Positions 1 to 8,835 of a DNA stretch of 64,000 nucleotides are shown here, in pieces. Source of the DNA: Chrysophaeum taylorii (taxonomy: Eukaryota > Sar > Pelagophyceae > Pelagomonadales > Pelagomonadaceae); the NCBI GenBank assembly GCA_029834535.1, contig JAQMWT010000573.1, positions 1 through 64,000 of the forward strand. The letters run 5' to 3'. The position numbers and the translations under genes are program-made. The notes beneath the pieces are model-generated. The model made no database searches. It saw nothing but the letters and a program-made list of their open reading frames with translations, and was not told the DNA's origin. How positions within the stretch are numbered: position 1 is the stretch's first letter; each line of letters begins with the position of its first letter.

Positions 1-588
1 ACGTAGAGCTGGACGTGTCGCAGAAGACGGGCTTGGGCAAGAGGACGCCGACCTCGCGGGGCGTGGCCCTGGCTCTTGTTGATCGTTTGGCGTCGGCGGG
101 CCTTAAGGGATACAGGTTGGAGGAGCCTCGGTGACAACGACACGATCGATCATGTATCTGGTACCGTTGCAGTGGCCGTGCGACGGGTCGAGGTTGCGAA
201 GAATTAAGCTCGCGATCAAAGTCAGCATGCCGTTGGTTGTCAGGGAGTTGAAAACTCTACTGTAAAGAGCGAGGCGTCGTCTTCCGACCCAGCCTAGTCG
301 CAGCCGAAAAGAACTCCGACGCCTCGTCTCCGGGAAAAAAGCCGCGGTCATGCGCGCGTTGTCAGCATCGACAACATCGTTTCGACGGGGCGTGAGAATG
401 GCGCGCTGAAAGAGCCGCCGCGGGTCGTGGAAATAGTCTGCGAGGTCGCCGTAGACGGCTGGGATCACTGTCTGGCTCTCGCGCCTACCTGATCCTTAGT
501 CTCTCGCCTACCTGATCCTTACCCTAAATCGAGGGACAAACAACAAACAACAACAGACAGACAAATTCTGTCGATTAGTAGTTAGGAC
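1..588 (-). mobile_element. Helitron relic, copy 1 (runs off window)
   Basis: On the minus strand, 468 down to about 100 encodes a piece of a PIF1-type Helitron helicase. It reads AVYGDLADYFHDPRRLF, then a segment like RAILTPRRNDVVDADNARM, and later LRNLDPSHGHCNGTRYMIDR, the family's signature before the C-terminal NKSQGQT block. The 5' end is near 588, where the minus strand reads CTAACTACTAATCGACAG; the same end is found at 1376 and 12639. The helicase is a remnant, not a whole gene. The other end lies outside the window. Family assignment rests on helicase motifs; the boundaries rest on comparison of four copies in this window. Confidence 0.75.
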
Positions 589-1376
589 AAGTGCCAAAGT
601 TCGCCAGTAAGTTCACCTAGTCCCAATCTCTAACCCCAGTAAGTTCACCTGGTCCCAGTAAGTTCACCTAGTCCCAATCTCTAACCCCAGTAAGTTCGGC
701 GTAAGCCCACTCGTGCTCACACTCCACTCACCCCACTCTCCTCAGCTCGTCGCTCTCACCTCCGCCAATCTAAGCTGCTTTGATCCGCACACGCGCCGCT
801 AACTTTGAGTTTACTCAAAAACCCAGTAAGTTCCCTTGTCCCAGTAAGTTCACGTGGTCCCAGTTCACCCCAATCTCAAACCCCAGTAAGTTCACCTGGT
901 CCCAGTAAGTTCACCTACAGTGCGCGTGTAGACGCCGGGAGGGGGCTTATCGGTATTGCGCAGCACGTGGGGTAGGGTGGAGTCGTCGACTCAGTTTAAG
1001 CTCGCGATCAAAGTCAGCATCCGTTGGTTGTCAGGGAGTTGAAAACTCTACTGTAAAGAGCGAGGCGTCGTCTTCCGACCCAGCCTAGTCAGCCGAAAAG
1101 AACTCCGACGCCTCGTCTCCGGGAAAAAAAGGCCGCGGTCATGCGCGCGTTGTCAGCATCGACAACATCGTTTCGACGGGGCGTGAGAATGGCGCGCTGA
1201 AAGAGCCGCCGCGGGTCGTGGAAATAGTCTGCGAGGTCGCCGTAGACGGCTTGGAGGATCACTGTCTGGCTCTCGCGCCTACCTGATCCTTACTCTCGCG
1301 CCTACCTGATCCTTACCCTAAATCGAGGGACAAACAAACAAACAAACAGACAAACATCTGTCGATTAGTAGTTAGG
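589..1376 (-). mobile_element. Helitron relic, copy 2, in tandem with copy 1
   Basis: A second minus-strand Helitron remnant lies head-to-tail with copy 1. Its 3' end (minus strand ...GGCACTTGT) directly abuts the 5' end of copy 1 at 588/589. It holds a degenerate 20-bp minisatellite (about 590-930), the C-terminal edge of the helicase (about 910-1000) and an upstream helicase stretch (about 1003-1260). The part between them, present at 31555-31790 in copy 4, is missing. Its 5' end at 1376 lies 12 bp before the YqgF start codon. Confidence 0.75.
590..930. repeat. Minisatellite inside Helitron copy 2
   Basis: Degenerate tandem repeats of about 20 bp with the core CCAGTAAGTTCACCTGGTC. The reverse complement recurs at 13775-13860 and 31850-32205, always just after the helicase C-terminus and just before the element's CACTTGT end. 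It is therefore part of the Helitron 3' region. Confidence 0.8.
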
Positions 1377-1388
1377 AAGATTCCGTTG

Positions 1389-1808
1389 ATGTCGTCGAAG
1401 GCACGCGCGTGCGCTCGCAAACTCCTTCGTTCACAGTCGCTCGTTGCTGGTCTGGATGTCGGGCACAAAAAAGTTGGAATCGCCGTCGCCTCGGCACCGT
1501 ACAAAGTTATAGTGCCGGTGGAGACCGTTATCACGGCCGCCGTCCCCGAGGCTGTGCGCGGCGCGGGTGTTTTGGTCGTTGGGTGGCCTTTGGAGAAGTC
1601 CGGCCGCGAGGGACTTCGATGCCGCCAAGTAGCGGAGATCGTACGCCGATGGAACCTCCGAATTCCCACGGCTTTTGTTGACGAGCGGTACTCTTCGGCG
1701 GCTGCGCGAGACAGTTTGCCCAAGAACAGCCCCGACGGCCTCGAAGACCAAATCGCGGCAGCTGCGATCCTCGAGACATTTCTCGCACGCTACAACGTAA
1801 CTAAATAA
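1389..1808 (+). CDS. YqgF/RuvX-type RNase H-fold protein
   Basis: 139 aa, whole-length for the family. It shows the YqgF pattern: LDVGHKKVGIAVA (first acidic residue D23), VVGWPLEKSGREG, FVDERYSS (E99) and DQIAAAAILETFL (D120). These match the family's DVGxKRIG, GLPxxxxG, DERxTT and DxxAAxxIL blocks and supply the expected acidic triad. Bacterial relatives act as a Holliday-junction resolvase-like nuclease or in pre-16S rRNA 5' processing. The basic, Ser/Arg-rich first 18 residues could be an organelle transit peptide, so a plastid or mitochondrial role is inferred. ATG 1389 is chosen; the frame extends one codon upstream only with TTG. A Helitron ends 12 bp upstream. Confidence 0.85.
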   Translation: MSSKARACARKLLRSQSLVAGLDVGHKKVGIAVASAPYKVIVPVETVITAAVPEAVRGAGVLVVGWPLEKSGREGLRCRQVAEIVRRWNLRIPTAFVDERYSSAAARDSLPKNSPDGLEDQIAAAAILETFLARYNVTK

Positions 1809-1954
1809 GGTACTAGCGCGGTTGGTTGAAACCACCAGGCTGTCTACGTCTGGCCTCGTCCTCGTCAAAGGATCATCAGTTTTTCGCTCGATGATGATGA
1901 TGATGTCCTACGAAGATCATCTCCTTAAACGGACCGCTCCTCGCACAATATTCG

Positions 1955-1981
1955 CAGCAGCAGCAGCAGCAGCAGGAGCAG
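1955..1981. repeat. (CAG)n microsatellite
   Basis: A short run of CAG triplets in the 260-bp gap between the YqgF gene and the Cys-rich gene. No coding role is seen. Confidence 0.7.
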
Positions 1982-2068
1982 CTCTAAATTGAGGCGCAGC
2001 GGCGCGATGAGCAGCGCTAACTTAGAACGGCCATATGCAGAGAAGAAGAGCGGGGATTATACGTATGA

Positions 2069-2566
2069 TCAAAATAATAGCGAGTAAAGCCCACACAATA
2101 CCGCCGTAAAAAAAAAAACCAGGAGGCCGCAATAGAGGGGTCTGGCGGTCTTTGCCGCGGCGTCGCAGCCACACTTTTCCACCGAAATCCGGACAGCGTC
2201 TTCGACCTCGTTTCCCCAGGTCCCCCGAATCGTATCTTGGGGATCGAAAAAGTATCCGTCGGGCATCGTCTTGGGCTTCTCGCGGTCGAAGACCCCGTTC
2301 CGATGGCCTCGGCAGTGCTTGTAGAGGTCGTCGATGAGGTCCTGGCAATTACTCTGACACGTCGTGTCGGGAAAGCCTAGGGTCGGGTCGCAGCCCATGC
2401 AGTCGTCGTCGTACTTGCGGATGCGCATCGCCGCACGAAAGCACTCCCTCGAACTGTGCGCGGGCTTCTTGTACTCGAGGCGTCGTCCGTCCGGAAACTC
2501 GACGCCGTCCTCCCAGACGAGGATCTCGCGGGCGGCAACGGCCGTCACCACCGTCGTCACTCTCAT
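2069..2566 (-). CDS. Cys-rich protein with C-terminal membrane anchor, unrecognised
   Basis: 165 aa, not recognised. The N-terminus (MRVTTVVTAVAA) is weakly hydrophobic and could be a short signal peptide. The middle has paired cysteines: CMGCDPTLGF, CQSNCQDLIDDLYKHC and CGCDAAAK. This suggests a disulfide-bonded or metal-binding domain of about 60-130 residues. The C-terminus (LYCGLLVFFFTAVLCGLYSL) is a clear transmembrane helix at about 143-163 with almost nothing after it, so the protein may be tail-anchored or type I. It starts 65 bp from the divergent kinesin gene, and its start codon overlaps the stop of a 6-codon upstream ORF. Confidence 0.6.
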   Translation of the reverse strand: MRVTTVVTAVAAREILVWEDGVEFPDGRRLEYKKPAHSSRECFRAAMRIRKYDDDCMGCDPTLGFPDTTCQSNCQDLIDDLYKHCRGHRNGVFDREKPKTMPDGYFFDPQDTIRGTWGNEVEDAVRISVEKCGCDAAAKTARPLYCGLLVFFFTAVLCGLYSLLF

Positions 2567-2631
2567 ATCTTAGGCTCTCTCATATCTTAGGATACGGTAT
2601 CTTATTGGGTATCTACACTATCTCCTCCGAA
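2567..2631. promoter_or_regulatory. 65-bp bidirectional promoter/5' leader region
   Basis: Only 65 bp separate the two divergent start codons (2566 minus, 2632 plus). A 14-bp direct repeat, TCTCATATCTTAGG, lies at 2561-2574 and 2578-2591; the first copy overlaps the minus-strand start. On the minus strand an ATG at 2583 opens ATG AGA GAG CCT AAG ATA TGA, whose TGA overlaps the main ATG (ATGA). That arrangement is typical of termination-reinitiation control. No TATA box is evident. Confidence 0.45.
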
Positions 2632-2835
2632 ATGATGATCTTCTGGCGTCGTCGTCGTCGCCTTCTGCGGCGCGGCAAGAAGCCCCCGCGGTACAAGGAG
2701 GTCAGAGTCGCGCCGGCAGGGGGCGAGGAAGAGCAGTCGCCGGAACGAAAGCAATTGACGATCATCCAAGCCCCCAAAAAAAAAATCGAGACTGCTGCTG
2801 CTGCTGCTGCTGCCGCTGACACGACGACGAGGATC

Positions 2836-2870
<35 letters not shown>

Positions 2871-4488
2871 GGGGATTAAGATGTCTGTAGTGTTCGAGCT
2901 CATACCTTTCTACAAACCCGAGTCTCCCGGCTTGCTCAAGCAGACCTTGGAGACGCTGAGCTACGAGGAGTGCCGCGCCGTCGACGCCAACGGGAACACG
3001 TCGCTCGTATTATGCGCGCAGCACGGCTGGGACGACCTCGCCGATATTCTTCTGAAAAACGGCTCGGACGCGAACGCAACATCGAGCGCCGGAGTGACGT
3101 CACTGTCTTATGCCTGCGGCGCGAGGCCCGTCGCGAACGAAGCTCTCGTCCGATTGCTCCTCGCGTGCGGAGCCGACCCTAATATCCCCGAACTTCACTA
3201 CGGCTGCTGTGCTCTACATTATCTCGCCGCGACCGGAAGTCAAAGACTCTGCGACCTCATGATCGCCAAGGGCGCCAGGGCGGGTACCAAGGACTGGTAC
3301 GACTGGACTCCCGCCGACTACGCGGCGGACGCCGGGCACGACGACTGCGCGGGAAAGCTCCGCGCGGCCGCCGCCGTGCAAGACTCCGTGTCGGTCTCCA
3401 AACCGCCAAAGAAGATCATCGAGGATCTCGAGGAAGATCTAGCGAGAAAGAGGCGACAGATAGAAGATCAGGCCAAGGATATAAAAAGGCTCCGCGGTAT
3501 GCTGAAAGCGGCGTTGAACGAGGCCGAGGCGCACCGCGCGAGGTGGCGCCGGGCGGAAGCCCAACTCTGCCAGCCAAACGATGCTAGACGCGAGATTCTC
3601 CACAATCATCACAAGATCTCCCGCGTCCTCGTCTACGCGCGTCTTCGGCCCGCGCTCGCCGGCACGACGACGACGAGGAACGTTGCGTTCGAGCCGGAGT
3701 TAGATCGAGTTTACGGTTCGGGCGAGTCGCAGGCCGCCGTCTTCGCCGACGTGAAGAACCTCGTCGCTCGCTGCTGCGACGGCTTCGACGCGCGCGTCTT
3801 TGCGTACGGCCCGTCGGGGAGCGGCAAGACCTACACGATGATCGGCGGCGGCGGAGGAGGTGTCGGAGGAGGAGTCGTCGACGACGAGGCGGGGATCCTT
3901 TGGCGATCGGCCGTCGAGGTGTTCCGCATTCTCGAGGAAAGAGGAGACGACGACGGAAGCGTGGAGGTGTCGATGTTCGAGGCGTGTCGCGATTCTCTCC
4001 GCGATCTCCTCCTCGAAGGAGGAGCGAAGAAAAGGGCGAGATCGCTACAAGACTTGGTCGAAACCATCGACTTGGGCCTGCGGACGCACACCTCCTCCTC
4101 GCACCTCGCCATAAGCCTCGTCGTCGAAAACGCCAAGCAGCGCGGGAAACTAACGCTACTTGACCTAGCCGCCGCCCCCGAGGACGGGGAATCCCTCATC
4201 TCGAGGGCCATCGGCGGCGGCGGCGGCGGCGCGCGAGGGCGCAACCACCCCCTCGCCAGGCTGTTCTCCTCCTCCTCCTCCGACAGCCAGACCCTCGTGA
4301 TCGTCAATTGCAATCCGGATGAGAGTCAGGCGACCGCCACGTCGGTCGCCTTTGCCCAGCGGTGCAAGCGCCTCCAAAACCAAACCACCCAGCACCTCAA
4401 GGCCGAGCTCTCGAGGCTCAAGGCGTCGGGCGTCGCAGCCACGAGCCCCCCCCCGGGGAAACTGAGGCGCCCCTCCCACCACAGATGA
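2632..4488 (+). CDS. Ankyrin-repeat protein with C-terminal kinesin-like motor
   Basis: 618 aa. Order: Arg-rich basic N-terminus, Ala run, poly-Asp from a (GAT)n repeat, ankyrin repeats (about 118-245; NGNTSLVLCAQHGWDDLADI, ALVRLLLACGADPN), a charged coiled coil (about 262-325), then a C-terminal motor (about 328-600). Motor motifs are YARLRP, the P-loop YGPSGSGKTYTM (about 392-403), SSSHLAISLVV in place of SSRSH, LLDLAAAPEDGE in place of DLAGSE, and LARLFSSSSSDSQTLVIVNC. A coiled coil before a C-terminal motor is the kinesin-14 plan (minus-end directed). The motor is short: the segment between DLAG and the last helices (switch II/alpha4, main microtubule contact) is cut down to a Gly-rich linker. 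It may not be an active motor. The poly-Asp and an alternative ATG at 2881 leave the N-terminus uncertain. Confidence 0.8.
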
Positions 4489-4522
4489 TACGATACCCGT
4501 ATAGGATACGGAAGTAAACGGA

Positions 4523-7432
4523 ATGGAGGCCGACGATGAATTTGAAGCCTGGCTCGACGCTCAGCTCGCCGAGAAGCGGCAGAGCCTCCTGTCGAGCCGG
4601 GCCGCTTTGATCCGGCCGCTCGCGCAAGGCGACGATGCGTCGGCCGTGTTGTGGCGGAGAGTGTTGGAGCAGTCCCACAAACGGATGGCGGAGATGGAGA
4701 GGAGCGTAACGGCCCAAATTGGTCGCGTGGACGCTCCGCCGCCAGTCGAGAGCGAGGCGGCGGTGTTTCTCCAGCGCTGGCTGCGGCGGATCAAGCTGGA
4801 GCCGCCGCCTCCTATTGAGGAGGAGGATTTAGAAGAAGAAGAAGAAGTGGTGGTCGAGGTCGCGGCGACGGAGAGGGAGGATAAACTCGACGACGCGCGT
4901 CGCGCGGCGACGGAGAGGGAAGAGAAGCTCAAAGACGCGCGGGACGCGGCGATGGCGGCCGAGCTCGCGCTCTACTTCCAGCCGGTGGTCCCCGACCGCA
5001 GCCGTACGCGGCTCCACGATCGGCTGGTTAATTCGCTTCGCGTCGCGCGGTGCGTGTCTCGGTGGTTCTACGATCGACGAAGACGGAAGCGCGCAGCCGC
5101 GGCGTCGATGGTAAAGGTGGCTTTGAAACGGTACGGGGTCCGGCGGAAGGCGATGGCGGCGCGGCGCGCCGAGACGGTCTTGATGCGGGTGGCGGACCTC
5201 GAAGCGCAGAAATTTGAAGAATTTGTGAGAAGAGAGGTGATGGTTCGAGCCCTCGAGTCGAACCGGATGCGAGCCGAGGAGGAGAGGCAACGGGATTGGC
5301 AAAGGCGCGAGCGCGACAAGGCTGCGAAGGCGGCAGCGAAAGCGGCAACGAAAGCGCTCGAGGACCGGGAGGGGGCCGCAGTCGCGGCTCTGCGAGCGCT
5401 AGAAGCGATCGCTGCTTCGGCGGCTTGGGCGTCCGCGCGGAAGGCGTTGGAAGCGTACGAGGAGGACAGGAGACTTGCGGAGCGCGCGGCGAGAGTGGCT
5501 GTTTTGGCGGAGCGCGTAGCAGCCGCCGACGCTGCCGTCGCGGTTGCTGCGAAGGCCGCCTCGTCGTTCCCACCACCACCTCGGACGACGATACTTATTC
5601 CTTCGGCCGACGCCTACCTCGGATCGTTGGAAGACGCGTCCGAAGCTGAGATAGTAGCCAACGAAGCGATCGAGAAGGAAATCGAACGCGAAAGGGAATT
5701 GCGGCGAAGTCGCGACCGGATGGAGGACTCCGCCGTTGTCATCAAAGGTCGTCGAACCATTGCTGCGAGAGCCCGAGAGCTCGCCGTAGCTACTTTCGAA
5801 CGCTCGAAACCCTCGAAACCCTCGAAACCCTCGAAACGACCAAAACCACCAAAACCACCACCTCTCGTTGTGGTGACCGTTCCCGAAAAAAAAGAAGCAC
5901 CAGCAATAAGATCGAAGGGCCGCGAACTTGGTGCGTCCGAGATTCCTCTGGCGTTCGAGACGGTCGACCTTTCGGTCGAGAAGTTGGGCAGCGCCGAGTG
6001 CTTGAGCGATTTCCCGCATATCAAAGACCTCAACTTGAACGTGAATCTGCTGACGGACGTATCCTTCGCATCGCGCATGCGGGGCCTCCGGCGCTTGAGC
6101 CTCAAAGATAATCGCTTGACCAAGCTTCCCCGCGCCCTGCCGACGACCCTTTCTATCCTCCACGTCGACATGAACCAGCTCGAGGAAATCCCCAGAAACG
6201 TGCCGCACCTGACGGCGTCGCAGAACAAAGTCCGTTCGCTTCCGGGGTCTGATTGCGTGATACGTCGTCTCGATGTGGCGGGAAACCGTTTTCCTTCGAA
6301 CCTCGTGGTCGGTATTTACCCGAACCTCGCCGAGCTCGATCTTTCCCGGAATAACTTAGAAACCGTCGACGTGGACGCTTGCACGAGCCTCGAGACACTC
6401 CTCCTCTCGAACAACCGTCTCGAGTTTCTCAGCCTGAACCACCACCCAGCATTGCAGGTCTTGCGCCTCAACGACAACCGACTCTCGGGTATTTCCGCGT
6501 TCGCGCCGTCGCTCCGCGAGCTGCGCGTAGCCACGAACCGTCTAGAAACCCTATCCTTTCCGATGTTCCCAAGGCTCGAGATCCTCGACGCCTCTCACAA
6601 TTTCTTAACCAACAAGGGAACGCCCTCACCACCACCCAAAGTGCGGCACCTCGTCGTCCACGCGAATCCTTTCGAAGATTCGAATTTCGCCCGTTTCTGC
6701 GTCGAAAGTTTTGCCGCGACAGTTATTCCGGCGACCGACGACGCCCAAGACTACGCGAGAGCGCTCGCCTTCGCGGCGCCGATATTTGGGTACCTCGAGT
6801 CTCTCAACGGCGAACCGCTCCCCCCCTACGCAGCCCGCGTCGCTCTGTTCTCTCGGATATTCCCCCGTAAATGCCCGACCTGCGTCGCGTTTTTGAAAGC
6901 CCCTTCTTCAACAAAAAACAGCACCAATACTACAATCCGCTGCTCGAACTGCGGCAGTTCTTTCGCCATTCCACCACCACCACCATCATCATCATCATCG
7001 TTATTATTATTATCTGGACGTGGCGAAGACAGAATCATACCGCCGAACGCGACCGCCAAAAAATACGAGCTGCGACCCAATCCGTCGGTCCACGCGATGG
7101 CGATACAGAGCGTCGCGCGCGGAATCCTCCATCGGTCCAAGCGACGCACCCTTTCCTCCAAACTCCAGGGCCTCTTCCGGTCCCGACGCGTCCGCCGGCG
7201 TCTCCAAGCCGCGATCCGCGACGCCAAATACGTCGACGCAGACCTCGACCGTCTCCTCGCCCTCCGGCTCGAACTCCCAACCCTCGTCGTCACCGAGGAG
7301 GAGGAGGAGGAGCCTCCGATAAATCTCGAGAAATGGCAGCACCACCCCAAAAAAACCTGGTTGCCGGAAATCCCAGCCAAACCGCCCCGCAGGCGACCGA
7401 GAAGGCCAGCCTGGGCCCAGCTCCGCAACTAA
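4523..7432 (+). CDS. LRR and IQ-motif protein with coiled-coil N-terminus
   Basis: 969 aa. The N-terminal half is acidic, then Ala/Arg/Glu-rich and probably helical coiled coil (to about 420). A Pro/Lys linker with repeated KPSKPSK follows. Leucine-rich repeats run from about 473 to 694 (LRRLSLKDNRLTKLP, LAELDLSRNNLETVDV, LETLLLSNNRLEFLS). A CxxC...CxxC zinc-ribbon-like pair (CPTC and CSNC, about 783-810) precedes an IQ-like basic helix (AIQSVARGILHRSKRR, about 858). LRR plus IQ proteins of this type are often cytoskeletal or ciliary and bind calmodulin; that role is inferred. It starts 34 bp after the kinesin stop on the same strand and converges on the next gene with an 8-bp gap. Confidence 0.85.
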   Translation: MEADDEFEAWLDAQLAEKRQSLLSSRAALIRPLAQGDDASAVLWRRVLEQSHKRMAEMERSVTAQIGRVDAPPPVESEAAVFLQRWLRRIKLEPPPPIEEEDLEEEEEVVVEVAATEREDKLDDARRAATEREEKLKDARDAAMAAELALYFQPVVPDRSRTRLHDRLVNSLRVARCVSRWFYDRRRRKRAAAASMVKVALKRYGVRRKAMAARRAETVLMRVADLEAQKFEEFVRREVMVRALESNRMRAEEERQRDWQRRERDKAAKAAAKAATKALEDREGAAVAALRALEAIAASAAWASARKALEAYEEDRRLAERAARVAVLAERVAAADAAVAVAAKAASSFPPPPRTTILIPSADAYLGSLEDASEAEIVANEAIEKEIERERELRRSRDRMEDSAVVIKGRRTIAARARELAVATFERSKPSKPSKPSKRPKPPKPPPLVVVTVPEKKEAPAIRSKGRELGASEIPLAFETVDLSVEKLGSAECLSDFPHIKDLNLNVNLLTDVSFASRMRGLRRLSLKDNRLTKLPRALPTTLSILHVDMNQLEEIPRNVPHLTASQNKVRSLPGSDCVIRRLDVAGNRFPSNLVVGIYPNLAELDLSRNNLETVDVDACTSLETLLLSNNRLEFLSLNHHPALQVLRLNDNRLSGISAFAPSLRELRVATNRLETLSFPMFPRLEILDASHNFLTNKGTPSPPPKVRHLVVHANPFEDSNFARFCVESFAATVIPATDDAQDYARALAFAAPIFGYLESLNGEPLPPYAARVALFSRIFPRKCPTCVAFLKAPSSTKNSTNTTIRCSNCGSSFAIPPPPPSSSSSLLLLSGRGEDRIIPPNATAKKYELRPNPSVHAMAIQSVARGILHRSKRRTLSSKLQGLFRSRRVRRRLQAAIRDAKYVDADLDRLLALRLELPTLVVTEEEEEEPPINLEKWQHHPKKTWLPEIPAKPPRRRPRRPAWAQLRN

Positions 7433-7440
7433 CTAACCAA

Positions 7441-7716
7441 CTAGTCGTGGTTGCTCACGAGGGGAGGATCGTCAGGGGACACAAAGTTCGGATCCTTCGG
7501 ATCGACGGGGACGTCCTCGTCGAGCGTTCCATCGTTTACGGCAAACTTGGACACATTCACCTTGCGGGCGTCGCCGCCAGACCCGTGCCGTCGCAGTATG
7601 TTTCGCTTCGACGACCCGTCAGACACTGTCACCGGCGGCTGACCCTGGGACTTATAGTGGGGCACGCTTCCCTCTTTTTGAGCTTTCTTTGACCCAGGCT
7701 GCTTGGTCTCACTCAT
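7441..7716 (-). CDS. Small basic hydrophilic protein
   Basis: 91 aa from ATG 7716 (MSETKQPGSKKAQKEG). It is low-complexity, basic in the first half and acidic at the end, with no membrane segment, and probably disordered. The pair RRHGSGGDARK and VDPKDPNFVSPDD resembles the disordered motif before the MA3 domains of PDCD4/plant MRF proteins (GSGG...DPNYDS), but no MA3 domain is present, so this is only a hint. Codon use and the clean convergent end 8 bp from the LRR gene stop support a real gene. Confidence 0.5.
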   Translation of the reverse strand: MSETKQPGSKKAQKEGSVPHYKSQGQPPVTVSDGSSKRNILRRHGSGGDARKVNVSKFAVNDGTLDEDVPVDPKDPNFVSPDDPPLVSNHD

Positions 7717-8760
7717 CGTGTTCTTCTCTCTCTTCTTCAACGTGACACCAGAACCAACGGACTTGTAAGTCTCCACCAGACCGCGGGTTCGGATGCGATC
7801 CGGAGGAGCGGACACGGACGATCATCAAGCAACTAACTACCTCTTGGTCAGTCATTTTAACTTTACTTCTTCTCAAGAACGATGCGACGAGACTAAACTC
7901 TTTTTCAAGAGCCTCCTCGGACTCAGCAGTCGTCGTCGTCTGGTGAAAGCGAGCGTCCGTCTTTCGCGAGATCTTTCTACGCGCCAATGTGTGTGTTATT
8001 TACCGCCAGTCTGTGCCACCGTCAAGAAGATCGTCGAGACCAAAGCAGACACTCCCGAGGCTGCAAGTACGCCATCACCGTCGTCAACTTCTTTTCCTGG
8101 GATCCACACTTTAGTGTTGGGCAACATCTTCGAGGCACAAAAAGGTCGAGGCGCGGGCCTCGGCAAAAAACCAGTACTGTGACTTCTTCCTTAACTCGGG
8201 AGACTACCTCGCGCTCGACGACAACACAAATGACGGCTGGTGGGCTGATCGACGAGCCGAACGAAAAGAAGATCGGGGGTCTTCCTCGAGCCCTCCTCCT
8301 GCTGGTGCGGCGGAGGACTATGCCGACGTCGTCGTTACCCTCCCCAACGACATTCATTGGAGCTCGATCAACCTGTTCGCGTCGAAGATGCTGCCCGAGT
8401 GCTTCGTCCTCGCAACCCCGACGACGGGCCTTACCGGTCGCGACCGTCGGGCACATTCCCGGCGCCGTCGTCGTCGGTCGTCGTGGAAATGGCCGACCTC
8501 GAGCACCCGCGGGCTCGCTAGACAACACACGCCAGAGGAGCTCTTCTACGTCCATCCCTTCGGCCAGCGATTCGAGCCGCGTTCGCGATGTACTACGAGG
8601 ACCGAGAACGTCGCGGCGGCGAGTGGGGGGCAAGCTACGCGCCTTCTGGATCACCACCTTGGACGCCACGGACCAGACCGCCGACGCAGCAAGGTCCTCC
8701 GCGCCAAGTTCCAGTCAGTCGTCTCGCACCTCGCGGGCGACGTGCAGCTAAGGCCAGACT
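7717..8760 (+). pseudogene. Decayed coding region, unrecognised
   Basis: Plus-strand translation shows protein-like stretches scattered over all three frames. Examples are SGDYLALDDNTNDGWW (about 8200), DVVVTLPNDIHWSSINLFAS (about 8325), AFAMYYEDRERRGGEWG (8579), KLRAFWITTLDATDQTADAA (about 8630) and RAKFQSVVSHLAGDVQL (about 8700). The switching of frames suggests an old gene with several frameshifts. No family was recognised, and whether it is a host gene or a dispersed repeat is unknown. Confidence 0.4.
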
Positions 8761-8835
8761 AGTCGTCGAGAGTCAAGAGCGGAAATCGCGCCGAGCTGAA
8801 GGATGCCGTAGTGACGTCGGTCGCGCCTTGAAAAC

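Noticed and set aside
1310-1325. TTACCCTAAATC and, in LTRs, ACTAACCCTAATTC as telomere-like repeats
   Set aside because: Single units inside Helitron and LTR sequence; no tandem array.
6826-7428. 200-codon minus-strand frame opposite the LRR gene
   Set aside because: Shadow frame in G+C-rich coding DNA; the plus strand has the LRR, zinc-ribbon and IQ features.
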